A stretch of DNA of 64,000 bases from Halobacterium sp. KA-4 (GTDB lineage: Archaea > Halobacteriota > Halobacteria > Halobacteriales > Halobacteriaceae). The stretch covers positions 62,001 to 126,000 of the forward strand of contig NZ_JAJJZG010000002.1 of the NCBI RefSeq assembly GCF_021028995.1, written 5' to 3'. Under the pieces are notes generated by a model. It was given only the letters and a program-made list of their open reading frames with translations. It did no database searches and was not told where the DNA came from. Of the stretch, positions 24,091-32,514 are shown one piece after another. A program made the translations under genes and the position numbers. Numbering within the stretch: the first letter of the stretch is position 1; each line of letters opens with the position of its first letter.

Positions 24091-24858
24091 ATGAACCGAC
24101 GCAGATTCCTCGGTGCCGCCGGCGTGGTCGGACTCGGCGCGCTCGCGGGCTGTTCGAGTGCAGTCGGCTCCGTCGCGCCGCCGAACGTCTCGGAGGACCA
24201 GCTCTCCGAAGGCGGGTGGACGAAGACCGACGAGAGCGAGCAGACCGTCTTCGAGCAGAGCTACGGCCCCGTGACGGTCACCGCGAAGTCCACGACCGTG
24301 GCCTACGAGGACGAGGCGCTCGCCGCCGCCGTCCGAGAGAAGACCCTCGGCCAAATCGACGGCACGCTGGCCATCTACTCGGCCTCGCACATCAACTTCT
24401 CCCCGGACCTCAACAACCTCCCGGGCGGCGTCGGCCGCTCGGAGGTGCTCTCGGAGGTCGAGTCCGCCGCCAAGTCCCAATTCGAGCAGCGGATGCGGGA
24501 CAACGGCCTAGAGAACGTCACGAAGACCGGCGAGACGGAGTTCCAGACGGATTCGGGAGCCAGCCCCGGCATCAGCACGTTCCGCGGCGAGTTCCCGGTC
24601 GGCACGATGGAGTACGAAGCCAGTGGGGAGACGTTCACCATCGACGCGGGTTCCATCGAGGTCGCGGGCGACCTCGCGGTGTGGAACGAGGGCGACTACA
24701 TGGTCGTCGCGGGCGGCGCGTACCCCGGTGAGAACTTCACGACGACGACCGAGAAGGAGCTCTCCGAGGCCATCTCGGTGACCGTCGACGTCGACCTCGA
24801 GCTCACCCCCAGCGAGTACCAGAGTGAGGTCCGCGGGCTGATGGCGGCGACAGAATGA
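24091..24858 (+). CDS. Tat-exported lipoprotein, DUF6517-like
   Basis: A 255-residue protein with a twin-arginine signal and lipobox at the start (MNRRRFLGAAGVVGLGALAG then Cys21), so it is exported folded and anchored to the outer face of the membrane. The mature part is beta-rich and acidic, with EQSYGPVTVTAKSTTVAYED and ELTPSEYQSEVRGLM. I recall it as the haloarchaeal DUF6517 family, function unknown. The ATG at 24091 directly precedes the RR motif. Its stop overlaps the next small gene (ATGA), so the three genes to 25419 look like one operon. Confidence 0.8.
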   Translation: MNRRRFLGAAGVVGLGALAGCSSAVGSVAPPNVSEDQLSEGGWTKTDESEQTVFEQSYGPVTVTAKSTTVAYEDEALAAAVREKTLGQIDGTLAIYSASHINFSPDLNNLPGGVGRSEVLSEVESAAKSQFEQRMRDNGLENVTKTGETEFQTDSGASPGISTFRGEFPVGTMEYEASGETFTIDAGSIEVAGDLAVWNEGDYMVVAGGAYPGENFTTTTEKELSEAISVTVDVDLELTPSEYQSEVRGLMAATE

Positions 24859-24956
24859 CCACGTGGCGAGACCTCTTCGACCGCGCCGCCTACCACGATG
24901 CCGACGTGGCCGACGTGCGCGCGGCGCTGGCCGAACGCCGGGAGGACGATGAGTGA
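24855..24956 (+). CDS. 33-residue small protein between DUF6517 and PIN-like genes
   Basis: ATG at 24855 overlaps the previous stop (ATGA). The peptide is MTTWRDLFDRAAYHDADVAD followed by a helical VRAALAERREDDE, and its stop overlaps the start of the next gene by 8 bp. The compact amphipathic helix-turn-helix look, the overlaps on both sides and the acidic composition all argue that it is translated. No family is recognised with certainty. Confidence 0.5.
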   Translation: MTTWRDLFDRAAYHDADVADVRAALAERREDDE

Positions 24957-25419
24957 CGTGAGTCCCGCACGGGTCGCCGCGGACGCGGACGTGCTCGCTT
25001 CCGACCTCTTCGTGGACGGCGACGCGCGTGCCGCCCTCGACCACGTGCGCTCGCACTCGTGGGTCGACCTCGTCGCCAGCGAGCCGTTGCTTGACGACGC
25101 CGAAGCCGTGATTGCGGCGCTCGGCGACCCCGCCCTCGCCGCCGACTGGCGCGAGCGCATCGAGGCCGAGGCGACGCTCGTGAGCCACCCAGAGGGCGAC
25201 CAGCCCGCGCTCGGTGCCGCGCACGCCGGCGACGCTGCACACGTCCTCACGTACGACGAGACGCTGCGCTCGGCGCGCACCGGCATGGAACTGAAGGGGC
25301 GCGTGGACGTCAGCGTGAAGGCCCCGGACGCGTTCGCGCGGCTGTTCGGCCCGGAGAAACTGTATCCGACGGTCGTCGGCGGCGACTACCCCGGTCCGGA
25401 CCGCGACCCCCGCGAATAA
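24949..25419 (+). CDS. PIN-like haloarchaeal protein, DUF7384-like
   Basis: A 156-residue protein whose layout resembles a PIN nuclease domain: an early Asp pair in RVAADADVLASDLF, a middle acidic DDAEAVIAAL, and a late HVLTYDETLRSA in the position of the third acidic cluster. The C-terminus carries the conserved VVGGDYPGPDRDPR. I recall this family as DUF7384. PIN fold is an inference; the first acidic motif is close to but not a classic D-x-N/S. It begins inside the preceding small gene and ends 1 bp from the convergent ITPase stop. Confidence 0.65.
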   Translation: MSDVSPARVAADADVLASDLFVDGDARAALDHVRSHSWVDLVASEPLLDDAEAVIAALGDPALAADWRERIEAEATLVSHPEGDQPALGAAHAGDAAHVLTYDETLRSARTGMELKGRVDVSVKAPDAFARLFGPEKLYPTVVGGDYPGPDRDPRE

Positions 25420-25420
25420 C

Positions 25421-25975
25421 TCAGTGCTGCCGTTCTGCGAGCCAGTCGGCGAGTTTCGCGAGCGCGCGACCGCGGTGGCTGAGCGCGTTCTTCCGCTCGG
25501 TGTCCATCTCCGCGAACGTCTCGCCGTCATGCTCGAAAATCGGGTCATAGCCGAACCCGCCTTCGCCGCGCGGCGCGACGATGGTGCCCTGCACGGCCCC
25601 GGAGAACGTTTCGGTCACGTCACCGTCCGTGTACGCGACCGTACAGCGGAACGCGCCACGGCGGTCCTCTAGGTCTTCGGCGAGGTCCCAGACCCGCTCG
25701 ATACCGAGCGTGTCCTCGACGTACGAAGAGTACGGGCCCGGGAACCCGTCGAGCGCGCGAACGAAGAGCCCAGCGTCGTCGACGATGATGGGAACGTCGG
25801 CGTCCTGCGACTCGTAGGCGTCCTCCGCGCCGCGGGCCGCGATATCGGCGAGCTCGTCGCTCTGAATCTCGGTGTAGTCGTAGTCGTGCTGAGCGACGTC
25901 GTAGACGTCGGCGAGGTACTGTTCGGCCTCCCGGACCTTCCCGGGGTTCGTCGTCACGAACCGGAGCGTGCGCAT
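25421..25975 (-). CDS. rdgB: Non-canonical purine NTP pyrophosphatase (RdgB/HAM1)
   Basis: A 184-residue house-cleaning enzyme that hydrolyses XTP, dITP and ITP to monophosphates. Family marks are FVTTNPGKVREAEQYL (substrate phosphate binding), IIVDDAGLFVRALDGFPGPY (metal-binding Asp residues), GEGGFGYDPIFEHDGETFAE and the terminal LSHRGRALAKLADWL. The length is normal. It is convergent with the PIN-like gene and shares its strand with DUF5808 and kae1-bud32 upstream. Confidence 0.94.
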   Translation of the reverse strand: MRTLRFVTTNPGKVREAEQYLADVYDVAQHDYDYTEIQSDELADIAARGAEDAYESQDADVPIIVDDAGLFVRALDGFPGPYSSYVEDTLGIERVWDLAEDLEDRRGAFRCTVAYTDGDVTETFSGAVQGTIVAPRGEGGFGYDPIFEHDGETFAEMDTERKNALSHRGRALAKLADWLAERQH

Positions 25976-26012
25976 ACCGAAGCATCGGCGCGCACCGAGT
26001 TGGATGCGTCGG

Positions 26013-26288
26013 TTAGTCGTCGACGACGACTTCCACGGCTTCCTCGACGGCGCCCTCCTCGTCGTCGCCCTCGCTCTGCTGTTGCTGCCAGAGCAGCACG
26101 CCAGCGACCGCCAGCACGACCCACGACCGCCAATTCGCGAGGTTCAGCGTGTAGCCGATGCCGAACGGCTTCTCCACGAGCATCCCTTCGCCGGGCTGCC
26201 AGTACGACTGCAGCATCCGGCTGAGCTTCGGGCGCTCGAAGTTGTAGGGGACGCCGAACAGTTCGCCGCTGGACGGTTTCTCGACCAT
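26013..26288 (-). CDS. Small membrane protein, DUF5808-like
   Basis: A 91-residue protein. The N-terminal half reads LFGVPYNFERPKLSRMLQSY, then PGEGMLVEKPFGIGYTLNLA, matching what I recall of the DUF5808 domain. One membrane helix follows (about residues 54-68, SWVVLAVAGVLLW) with an acidic tail. Function is unknown. The ATG at 26288 gives the family start. It lies on the same strand between kae1-bud32 (40 bp upstream) and rdgB, probably co-transcribed. Confidence 0.75.
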   Translation of the reverse strand: MVEKPSSGELFGVPYNFERPKLSRMLQSYWQPGEGMLVEKPFGIGYTLNLANWRSWVVLAVAGVLLWQQQQSEGDDEEGAVEEAVEVVVDD

Positions 26289-26328
26289 GCTCGTTGGTTC
26301 GGCGCCAGCCCCCAAATCAGTTTGGGGA

Positions 26329-27900
26329 CTACTGGTAGCGCCCGCGCCCCTCGATGGCGCGCAGTTGGTCGAGGACCGACTCGTCGCCCGCCTCCCGGTA
26401 CGCGGCCTCGAACGCCGCCGTCAGCGGCTCGGGGTCATCGGCGGTGCCCGCGAGGCTCTGCTCGAAGACGTGGCAGTCCATCGCGTAGTCCTCCACGTCG
26501 TCCGTGTTGTAGCCGAGCCCGAAGTCGATGAGGAACGTGCGGTCGTCGCCGTCTGCCACTCGAACATTTCGCGTCGTCGGGTCCCCATGCACGAACCCGG
26601 CGTCGTGAATCGTCGCGAGGTGGCGGCCCACGTCCCGGACGCGGGACTCGGTGAGTGCGTCCCGGAGGTCGGTATCGCCGACGTGCTGGAGCGTGAGCGT
26701 TGACTCGGGTACGTCGACGTCCCAGACCAGGGGCGTGGGGACGCCGTGGCGGCGCGCTTCGCTCGTGAGGCGGGCTTCGAGGACGGTACGGTCGCGGCGC
26801 AGGCGCGAGTCCAGGGAGGGGTGGCGGTACGCTTTCGGGAGGCGCGCCTTCGTCACGTGGTCGTTCTTGAACGTGACGGTGGCCTCGGCGCCCTGGAGGA
26901 CATCGCTGTCGGGGCGCGCGGGCGGCTCGGGCTCGCGCCACGTCACCGGCACCTCGTCGGGTCGGAAGTTCGAGTCGATGGCCGAATCCTCAATTTCGAG
27001 GGTGTCGCCGGCGCGCGCCATCTTCTCGCCGAGCACCGCAATCATCCCCGCGTTGTCCCGGAGGAAGCGCGGTTCGGGCGCGAAAAAGTCCGCGCTGCGC
27101 TGCTCGCACATCGCTTCGAGCATCCCGCGCAGCCGGTCGTTCTGCGCGACGCCACCCCCCAAGACGAGTTCGTCGCGGCCGGTCAGCGAGAGCGCGCGCT
27201 CGGCGACCTCCGCGAGCATCGCGAATACTGTCTCCTCGAGGCCGCGGCAGACGTCCTCGACGGGCGTACCGCTGTCATACTCCTGCTTGGCGGCGCTCAT
27301 AATGCCCGAGAAGGAGAAGTCCATCCCCTTGACGACGTACGGCAGGTCCGTGTACTCGCCGTCCTTCGCGTGGGCTTCGACCTTCGGGCCGCCGGGGTGC
27401 GACCAGCCGACGTGGCGCGTGAACTTGTCGAGGGCGTTCCCGACGCCCGTGTCCATCGTCTCTCCGAGCACGCGATAGCGGCCGTTCCGATATGCGAGCA
27501 CGTGGGCGTTCGCGCCGCTGGCGTTCAGGCAGACAGGCGCGTCGAACCCGGAGCGGTGGCGGCCGATTTCGAGGTGCGCGACCATGTGGTTGACGCCCAC
27601 GAGAGGGACGTCTAAGGTCTGGGCGAGCGCGCGCGCCGCGGAGCCGACGATGCGCAGGCACGGGCCGAGGCCGGGGCCACGCGAGAACGAGACTGCGTCT
27701 ATCTGGCCGTCGCTCTCGTCGAGGATCGTTTCGACGACCGCAGGAATCGCCGACCGCATGTGCTCGGCGGCCTCGCGCGGGTGGATGCCGCCGCTCTCTG
27801 GCGCGTACGCGTCGGATTTGATGACGACAGAATCAGTCTCGGAATCGTACAGCGCCGCGCTCGCACACCACGCAGTGCCCTCGATTCCGAGAACCCGCAT
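26329..27900 (-). CDS. Kae1-Bud32 fusion: tRNA t6A synthase and KEOPS kinase
   Basis: A 523-residue bifunctional protein. Residues 1-325 are Kae1 (TsaD type), with metal ligands His105 and His109 in NHMVAHLEIG, ASGANAHVLAYRNG, and VLGGGVAQNDRLRGML. Residues about 345-523 are the Bud32 kinase, with the catalytic loop HGDPTTRNVR and the metal site FLIDFGLGYN. Together they act in KEOPS to add threonylcarbamoyl to A37 of ANN-decoding tRNAs. The fusion is known in several euryarchaea, including haloarchaea. It follows S27ae by 8 bp on the same strand, at the end of the translation-gene block. Confidence 0.95.
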   Translation of the reverse strand: MRVLGIEGTAWCASAALYDSETDSVVIKSDAYAPESGGIHPREAAEHMRSAIPAVVETILDESDGQIDAVSFSRGPGLGPCLRIVGSAARALAQTLDVPLVGVNHMVAHLEIGRHRSGFDAPVCLNASGANAHVLAYRNGRYRVLGETMDTGVGNALDKFTRHVGWSHPGGPKVEAHAKDGEYTDLPYVVKGMDFSFSGIMSAAKQEYDSGTPVEDVCRGLEETVFAMLAEVAERALSLTGRDELVLGGGVAQNDRLRGMLEAMCEQRSADFFAPEPRFLRDNAGMIAVLGEKMARAGDTLEIEDSAIDSNFRPDEVPVTWREPEPPARPDSDVLQGAEATVTFKNDHVTKARLPKAYRHPSLDSRLRRDRTVLEARLTSEARRHGVPTPLVWDVDVPESTLTLQHVGDTDLRDALTESRVRDVGRHLATIHDAGFVHGDPTTRNVRVADGDDRTFLIDFGLGYNTDDVEDYAMDCHVFEQSLAGTADDPEPLTAAFEAAYREAGDESVLDQLRAIEGRGRYQ

Positions 27901-27908
27901 CTACCGGG

Positions 27909-28043
27909 TCAGTCCCACTCGGTGTAGCCGCACTTCCCGCAGTACTGCCGGTCGCCGTGGTCCGCTAGGAAGGTGTCACCGCAGCGCGGGCACATCTCCT
28001 TGTCCGTCGTGCCGTCGTCGTTGTAGTAGTCGCTCCGGGGCAT
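27909..28043 (-). CDS. rps27ae: 30S ribosomal protein S27ae
   Basis: A 44-residue zinc-ribbon ribosomal protein: [20 protein letters not shown], with Cys18, Cys21, Cys35 and Cys38, ending CGYTEWD. The ATG follows the S24e stop with no gap (TAG then ATG), so the two are translated from one message. Confidence 0.92.
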   Translation of the reverse strand: MPRSDYYNDDGTTDKEMCPRCGDTFLADHGDRQYCGKCGYTEWD

Positions 28044-28355
28044 CTATTCGGCCTCCTCCGCCTCGGCTTCCTCCTCGGCACCGATTTTGTTGCGGTCGAG
28101 CATGTGCTCGTGTTCGACTTCCGCGGCGTCCTCCGGGGAGTCGTAAGTCTTCGCGCGGCCGACGGTCTTGCGCATCCCGAACTTCGTGTCGAGTTCGTGA
28201 ACGACGACCTCCTCGGAGTCCTTGTCGAGTTTCGCCGCGAGGCTGTCCCGCACGGAGAGCCGCGACGGCGTGGCGTCCTCGTGTTCTATCTCGAATTTGA
28301 CCTCAGTCCGGTGAAGCAGGGGGTTGTCCTCCTGCTCCAGAATCTCGATTTCCAT
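28044..28355 (-). CDS. rps24e: 30S ribosomal protein S24e
   Basis: A 103-residue ribosomal protein of the archaeal/eukaryotic small subunit. It starts MEIEILEQEDNPLLHRTEVK and contains SRLSVRDSLAAKL, HELDTKFGMRKTVGRAKTY and a very acidic C-terminal tail (residues 92-103), a haloarchaeal extension. It directly precedes S27ae and lies 78 bp after the dephospho-CoA kinase gene on the same strand. Confidence 0.94.
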   Translation of the reverse strand: MEIEILEQEDNPLLHRTEVKFEIEHEDATPSRLSVRDSLAAKLDKDSEEVVVHELDTKFGMRKTVGRAKTYDSPEDAAEVEHEHMLDRNKIGAEEEAEAEEAE

Positions 28356-28433
28356 GGTCAGTTGTTCCTATATGAACGCGAAATCAGTAAAAGCATTTCG
28401 AAGGGCTGATTGCGGCCGCGAGCGCGTTCGGAC

Positions 28434-28967
28434 TCACTCCAGCAGCGCCCAGAACGCCTCGGTCGTCTCCAGGAGTTCGCAGAGTTCGTGGGCCTGCTCT
28501 TCGAGCGCGCTCGTCACGTTCGCCAGCACCATCCCCTCGCCGGGCTGCCCGTAGACGACGCTCGCACCGATGGGGGCGGCGACGACGGCCGGCAGCGTCG
28601 CGAGGTCCTCCTCGCCGTCCACGGACAACAAGGTCGAACCCTCGGCGTGGATTGCCTCGACGAGCGCTTCGAGGAGTTCCTCCGAGATGGTCCCCGGGTC
28701 GCTGGCGACCTCGACGGTGCGGTCGGCGTCGGGTCGGCCGCCCGCGACCTCCGCGGTGACCGCCTCGCGTTCGGTCTTCCCGTCGACGACCGCGACTTTC
28801 GGCGGCGCTCCCGCCGCGACTAAGTGGTAGGTGACGACGTCGCCGACCGCGATGATGGGGTCGCCGGCGTCCGCCAGCAGTCGCTGGGCGTCCTCGTAGA
28901 CGGGGCCCAGAGGCTCCTTGAACGCCCCGCGGGCGTCCGGTGGGAGCGTCGCGGCCGCGCGAGCCAC
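28434..28967 (-). CDS. GTP-dependent dephospho-CoA kinase (archaeal type)
   Basis: A 177-residue protein of the archaeal DPCK family (former DUF359) that phosphorylates dephospho-CoA with GTP as the last step of CoA synthesis. Segments that match are FKEPLGPVYEDAQRL, IIAVGDVVTYHLVAAGAPPK, VAVVDGKTEREAV, SVDGEEDLATLPAVV and VVYGQPGEGMVLANVT. The start is GTG at 28967, 1 bp after the Spt4 stop, so it is translated from the transcription-factor operon. Membership of a CoA enzyme in this block is a conserved euryarchaeal arrangement as I recall. Confidence 0.92.
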   Translation of the reverse strand: MARAAATLPPDARGAFKEPLGPVYEDAQRLLADAGDPIIAVGDVVTYHLVAAGAPPKVAVVDGKTEREAVTAEVAGGRPDADRTVEVASDPGTISEELLEALVEAIHAEGSTLLSVDGEEDLATLPAVVAAPIGASVVYGQPGEGMVLANVTSALEEQAHELCELLETTEAFWALLE

Positions 28968-28968
28968 G

Positions 28969-29166
28969 CTACCGGACCTTCAGCGCGTACTCGCCCGGCT
29001 CCGAGACCTCCATCTTCTCCGCGATTTCGGACTCCTCGGGGTGCGTGATGACCACGTACCCCGCCCAGTCCTCCGTGAGGCTCGTCGACGAGCAGTACGG
29101 ACACATCTCCTCGTCCGGCTCGACGATGCGGTGGCAATCGTGACAGGCCAGGCGATTCGACGCCAT
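28969..29166 (-). CDS. spt4: Transcription elongation factor Spt4 (RpoE'')
   Basis: A 65-residue zinc protein with Cys8, Cys11, Cys22 and Cys25 (ACHDCHRIVEPDEEMCPYC), then LTEDWAGYVVITHPEES and GEYALKVR. Spt4 pairs with Spt5 on RNA polymerase to promote processivity. It is directly downstream of the Rpo7 gene (stop of Rpo7 at 29167, start of Spt4 at 29166) and 1 bp upstream of the DPCK start. Confidence 0.95.
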   Translation of the reverse strand: MASNRLACHDCHRIVEPDEEMCPYCSSTSLTEDWAGYVVITHPEESEIAEKMEVSEPGEYALKVR

Positions 29167-29730
29167 CTACTCGGCCTCCTCGCTCTGCTCGCGCTCCTCG
29201 CGGAGCCAGCCGTGCTTCCCGAGGCCGGGCTGTTTCGCCGTGAGCCCGATTTTGGACTCGCGGGGGTTGCGCTCGTCGATGCTCTTCGTGACGATGCGGG
29301 CCCGCACCGAATCGCCAGTGCCGATGACGCTGTTGGACTCCCGGGAGGCGAGTTGCTGGTTCTCCTCGTCGAACGCGAGGTACTCGTCGGAAATCTGGGA
29401 GACGTGCAGGAGCCCGTCGACGGGGCCGATACCGACGAACGCGCCGAAGCTCACGACTTCGACGATTTCACCGTCGACGACTTCCTGCATCTCGGGGTCG
29501 AACGTGACGGCGTCGAACTCCGCTTTGAAGTAGACGCCAGGACGGTTCGGCAACACCGCACCCTCGCCGAGGTCGTGGACCTCAGTGACGGTGACGATGC
29601 TCCCGATGTCCTCGTCCATTCGCCCTTCCAGTTTGTCCTGCAGCAGCCGCTTCACGAGGTCCGGACTCACGTCCCCGAGGTGCTCGGGCGGAACCTCTAT
29701 CGTGTCTTTCAGCCGTGCTCGCTTGTACAT
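29167..29730 (-). CDS. rpo7: RNA polymerase subunit Rpo7 (RpoE')
   Basis: A 187-residue stalk subunit. The N-terminal RNP-like domain starts MYKRARLKDTIEVPPEHLGD; an S1 RNA-binding domain spans about residues 80-160 (VDGEIVEVVSFGAFVGIGPV, DGLLHVSQISDEYL). Paired with Rpo4 it forms the stalk that guides RNA and aids open-complex formation. The C-terminus ends in an acidic stretch. It abuts the PIN gene upstream with no gap and Spt4 downstream. Confidence 0.95.
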   Translation of the reverse strand: MYKRARLKDTIEVPPEHLGDVSPDLVKRLLQDKLEGRMDEDIGSIVTVTEVHDLGEGAVLPNRPGVYFKAEFDAVTFDPEMQEVVDGEIVEVVSFGAFVGIGPVDGLLHVSQISDEYLAFDEENQQLASRESNSVIGTGDSVRARIVTKSIDERNPRESKIGLTAKQPGLGKHGWLREEREQSEEAE

Positions 29731-30108
29731 TTATGGTCGAGTGATAGTCATTTGATTCCGGCCCCTTAAATGAATTACCGGCACGCCCGCGTCGAGCAGG
29801 CGCTCACGGAGGGGACCGTCGTTCGTGACGACCGCGTCGGCGTCGCCGTCGACGGCGAGCGCGTACAGCGCGTCGTCTGCGTACGATTCCTCGGTCTCCA
29901 CGGTCTCACAGCGGTCTGCCAGGTCCGCCGCCACGCTCGCAGCCGTCGCTTCCTCCCCGCTGCCCGCGCCGAGCTTCTCCAGCTCCACGAGGACCGTCTC
30001 GGGGACGACGGCGTCGTAATCGTCGATGATGCGGTCGAGTTCGTCGAAGACTCGCACTCCGGCCTCGACCGGCATCATCAGCGCGTTGGCGTCCATGGCG
30101 ACCCGCAT
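29731..30108 (-). CDS. PIN-domain protein (FCF1/UTP24-like, COG1412 type)
   Basis: A 125-residue PIN nuclease-fold protein. Acidic residues are placed as expected: Asp6 in VAMDANALMMP, Glu residues in ETVLVELEKLG, Asp residues in YADDALYALA and VVTNDGPLRERLL. Archaeal relatives resemble the rRNA-processing nuclease FCF1/UTP24, and the gene sits between aIF2-gamma and Rpo7 in many euryarchaea, so ribosome maturation is a fair inference. There is no antitoxin partner, arguing against VapC. The start overlaps the aIF2-gamma stop by one base (TGATG). Confidence 0.88.
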   Translation of the reverse strand: MRVAMDANALMMPVEAGVRVFDELDRIIDDYDAVVPETVLVELEKLGAGSGEEATAASVAADLADRCETVETEESYADDALYALAVDGDADAVVTNDGPLRERLLDAGVPVIHLRGRNQMTITRP

Positions 30109-31346
30109 CACTCCGTGAGCGTACCCACGCCGATGAGGCGCCAGCGCGCGCCGACGCGGCGGTTGATGGCGATTTTCGAGCCCTCGGGCGCGCACACGGG
30201 CCGCTTGAGCTGGACGTCGCACTCGCCGTCGCGAGCGCTCGTCACGGAGCCGACGGTGGTCGCGGTCCCGACGGTCAACATCAGCGGTTCGCCGGTGTTG
30301 ATTTCGTCGATGGTCTCGCCCTCCTCGGCGCCGACGAGGCGTTCGAGCAGGTCGACGTCCATCGTGAAGGAGTCCCACGTCGGCGGGAGCGTCTCCGGCG
30401 GACCGGCGACCTGCCCGGCGAGCGCGTCACCCTTCGTGAGGCTCGGGTCCAGGCCGGTCCCGACGCCGAGCAGGCCACCGGGCGAGGCCGCGTCGACGTC
30501 CTCGCCGCCGGCCTGGAGGCTGCGGACGGTGGTGGACACCGACCGCCACTCCGTCTTGCCGCCCTCCTCGACCTCGCGGCCGGGGCGGAGCTCGATGTCC
30601 TCATCGACGTCGAGTTCGCCCTGCACGAGACTGCCGCCGAGCACGCCGCCCAGCAGACCGTCCCACGTGGTGCCGGGGCGGTTGATGTCGAACGAACGCG
30701 CGACGTACATCCGGGGGTCGGCGTCCGGGTCGCGGTCCGGCGTCGGAATCTCGGACTCGAGCGCGTCGATGACGAGGTCGATGTTGATCTCCTGTTCGGC
30801 GGAGATGGGGACGATGGGCGCGCCCTCGGCGACCGTGCCCTCGACGAAGTCCTGAATCTCCTCGTAGTTCTGTCGGGCCTGCTCGCCGTCCACGAGGTCG
30901 ACCTTGTTCTGCGCGATGACGATGTTCTCGATGCCGATGATGTCCAGCGCCATCAGGTGTTCCTCCGTCTGGGGCTGGGGGACGGGCTCGTTGGCGCTGA
31001 CGACCAGCACCGCGCCGTCCATGATTGCCGCGCCCGAGAGCATCGTCGCCATCAGGGTCTCGTGGCCGGGAGCGTCCACGAACGAGACCGTGCGCAGCAC
31101 CTCCGTCTCGGTGCCGTGCTCGGGACACTCCTCGGCGACGGTGTAACACTCGGGTTCGTCGCAGTCCGGACACCGCCGCAGCGTCGCGTCGGCGTACCCG
31201 AGGCGAATGGAGATGCCGCGTTTCATCTCCTCGGAGTGCTGGTCCGTCCACTCGCCGCTGAGCGCCCGGACGAGCGTGGTCTTTCCGTGGTCGACGTGAC
31301 CGACCAGTCCGATGTTCACCTCCGGTTGTCGGTGATTGTCTGCCAT
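30108..31346 (-). CDS. eif2g: Translation initiation factor aIF2, gamma subunit
   Basis: A 412-residue GTPase that, with aIF2-alpha and -beta, brings initiator Met-tRNA to the ribosome. The P-loop is [10 protein letters not shown], switch I lies in [12 protein letters not shown], followed by a Cys-rich zinc knuckle ([17 protein letters not shown]), DAPGHETL (G3) and NKVDL (G4). Domains II and III carry [11 protein letters not shown] and [15 protein letters not shown]. The ATG at 31346 gives the family start; a GTG two codons earlier is possible. It opens the block that runs to Rpo7. Confidence 0.96.
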   Translation of the reverse strand: MADNHRQPEVNIGLVGHVDHGKTTLVRALSGEWTDQHSEEMKRGISIRLGYADATLRRCPDCDEPECYTVAEECPEHGTETEVLRTVSFVDAPGHETLMATMLSGAAIMDGAVLVVSANEPVPQPQTEEHLMALDIIGIENIVIAQNKVDLVDGEQARQNYEEIQDFVEGTVAEGAPIVPISAEQEINIDLVIDALESEIPTPDRDPDADPRMYVARSFDINRPGTTWDGLLGGVLGGSLVQGELDVDEDIELRPGREVEEGGKTEWRSVSTTVRSLQAGGEDVDAASPGGLLGVGTGLDPSLTKGDALAGQVAGPPETLPPTWDSFTMDVDLLERLVGAEEGETIDEINTGEPLMLTVGTATTVGSVTSARDGECDVQLKRPVCAPEGSKIAINRRVGARWRLIGVGTLTE

Positions 31347-31482
31347 GTTCACAGAGTAATCTTGCGTGAATTTCGCCCCGAACGACTGATAAACCTACTG
31401 TTACAGAGGCGCCGGGTCAGCGAGCGTCAAAACGCCGTTCGTTGGCGCGATACAGCGGCGCGTACGCCGCGACCGAACCGGG

Positions 31483-31490
31483 CGTTTAAC
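31483..31490 (+). promoter_or_regulatory. TATA-like element for the DUF5787 gene
   Basis: CGTTTAAC is centred about 28 nt before the GTG at 31515, supporting that GTG as the start of a leaderless transcript and excluding longer upstream frames. Confidence 0.5.
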
Positions 31491-31514
31491 CCCGTCAACG
31501 ACGAACGGAGAGGC

Positions 31515-32501
31515 GTGCGAGAGTTCGGATTCGAACTCCGGCTGTGCGCCCACCTCGAAGCCAGCGGCGTCCCGAGCGTCGGCGACGCGGGAATCGTCGC
31601 CCGGCAACTCGGGACGAGCGTCCACGCCGCGGGCGGCCGCATCGTCGACACTGTCTGCGTACTCCCAGGCCCGGAGTTCGACGCCCGCACCGAACTCACC
31701 AGCGAGACGATTCCTCCTGCAGTACTCGACGCCGACGTCCCAGTCGGCGAGTACGAGCGCGTCACGCGGGTCTTCGACGGCCCGCCGGAGCGCGCCCGCA
31801 GCCTCGCCGAACGGGGTGCCGACACCGGCTTTATAGACCTCGACCGCCACGGCGGCCAGACGGTCGTCCGCCAGCACGCCCGCTATCCGGACTGGGTGGG
31901 GGGGCTAGTCGGCATCGAGAACAAGCCCGACCTCGGGCGGCCGGGCGACCTCGAAACCCAGATGCGCCACGACGCCAGCCTCGGCGTCCTCGACTACGCA
32001 GTCGTCGCGACCGCCTCCCACGTCACGCGCGCCCACCTGAACCGCCTCCCCGACGCGGTCGGCGTCTGGCGTGTGGACTTTGATTCCGACGAGCCGATCG
32101 ACGTGATACGGGAGCCCGAGCCCCTGGATTCGGCGGGCCCCGGGCTGGAAGTGCTCGACTCGGAACCCGGAAAGACGGACGTGCGACCAGTGACGGCCGC
32201 CGAGAAGGCGCGCCAGCGCCGTCGTGTCGCCGAGCGCGCGTACGGCAAGGGCTGGCGGACGTACGACCTCCCGGACTGTGCACGGGTCGCTCGCGGCGAG
32301 GCAGGCGATACTGCCACGCTCCCGTTCTGCGCGTACAAGGCCCGGCTCGTCGACCCCGCCAGCGAGTGCGGCGCCGACTGCCCGGGATACGAGCCGGCAG
32401 ACGCACCCGAAGCGGACCTCGACACCGAACGCGAGCGGAATACGCCGTGGAACGCGGACGCGGGCGGCCGCCGGCGGCAGTCCGGGCTCGACCAGTTCTG
32501 A
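31515..32501 (+). CDS. DUF5787-like protein, possible PD-(D/E)XK nuclease with Fe-S cysteines
   Basis: A 328-residue haloarchaeal protein starting (GTG) VREFGFELRLCAHLEA. I recall it as DUF5787, with no assigned function. The layout resembles RecB/Cas4 nucleases: Glu7 in a first helix, a Glu-x-Lys at residues 135-137 (LVGIENKPDLG), a Gln149 helix (DLETQMRHDASLG) as in the Q-motif, and a Cys-rich C-terminus with Cys255, Cys272, Cys285 and Cys289, plus an early Cys11. Cas4 uses one early and three late Cys for a 4Fe-4S cluster. This is inference from spacing. A TATA 28 nt upstream supports the GTG. It is divergent from aIF2-gamma. Confidence 0.65.
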   Translation: MREFGFELRLCAHLEASGVPSVGDAGIVARQLGTSVHAAGGRIVDTVCVLPGPEFDARTELTSETIPPAVLDADVPVGEYERVTRVFDGPPERARSLAERGADTGFIDLDRHGGQTVVRQHARYPDWVGGLVGIENKPDLGRPGDLETQMRHDASLGVLDYAVVATASHVTRAHLNRLPDAVGVWRVDFDSDEPIDVIREPEPLDSAGPGLEVLDSEPGKTDVRPVTAAEKARQRRRVAERAYGKGWRTYDLPDCARVARGEAGDTATLPFCAYKARLVDPASECGADCPGYEPADAPEADLDTERERNTPWNADAGGRRRQSGLDQF

Positions 32502-32514
32502 GAGTGGTGGCCGG

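Noticed and set aside
29731-30108. VapC toxin of a toxin-antitoxin pair
   Set aside because: There is no antitoxin gene; it is locked between aIF2-gamma and Rpo7, an arrangement typical of the housekeeping FCF1-like PIN protein.
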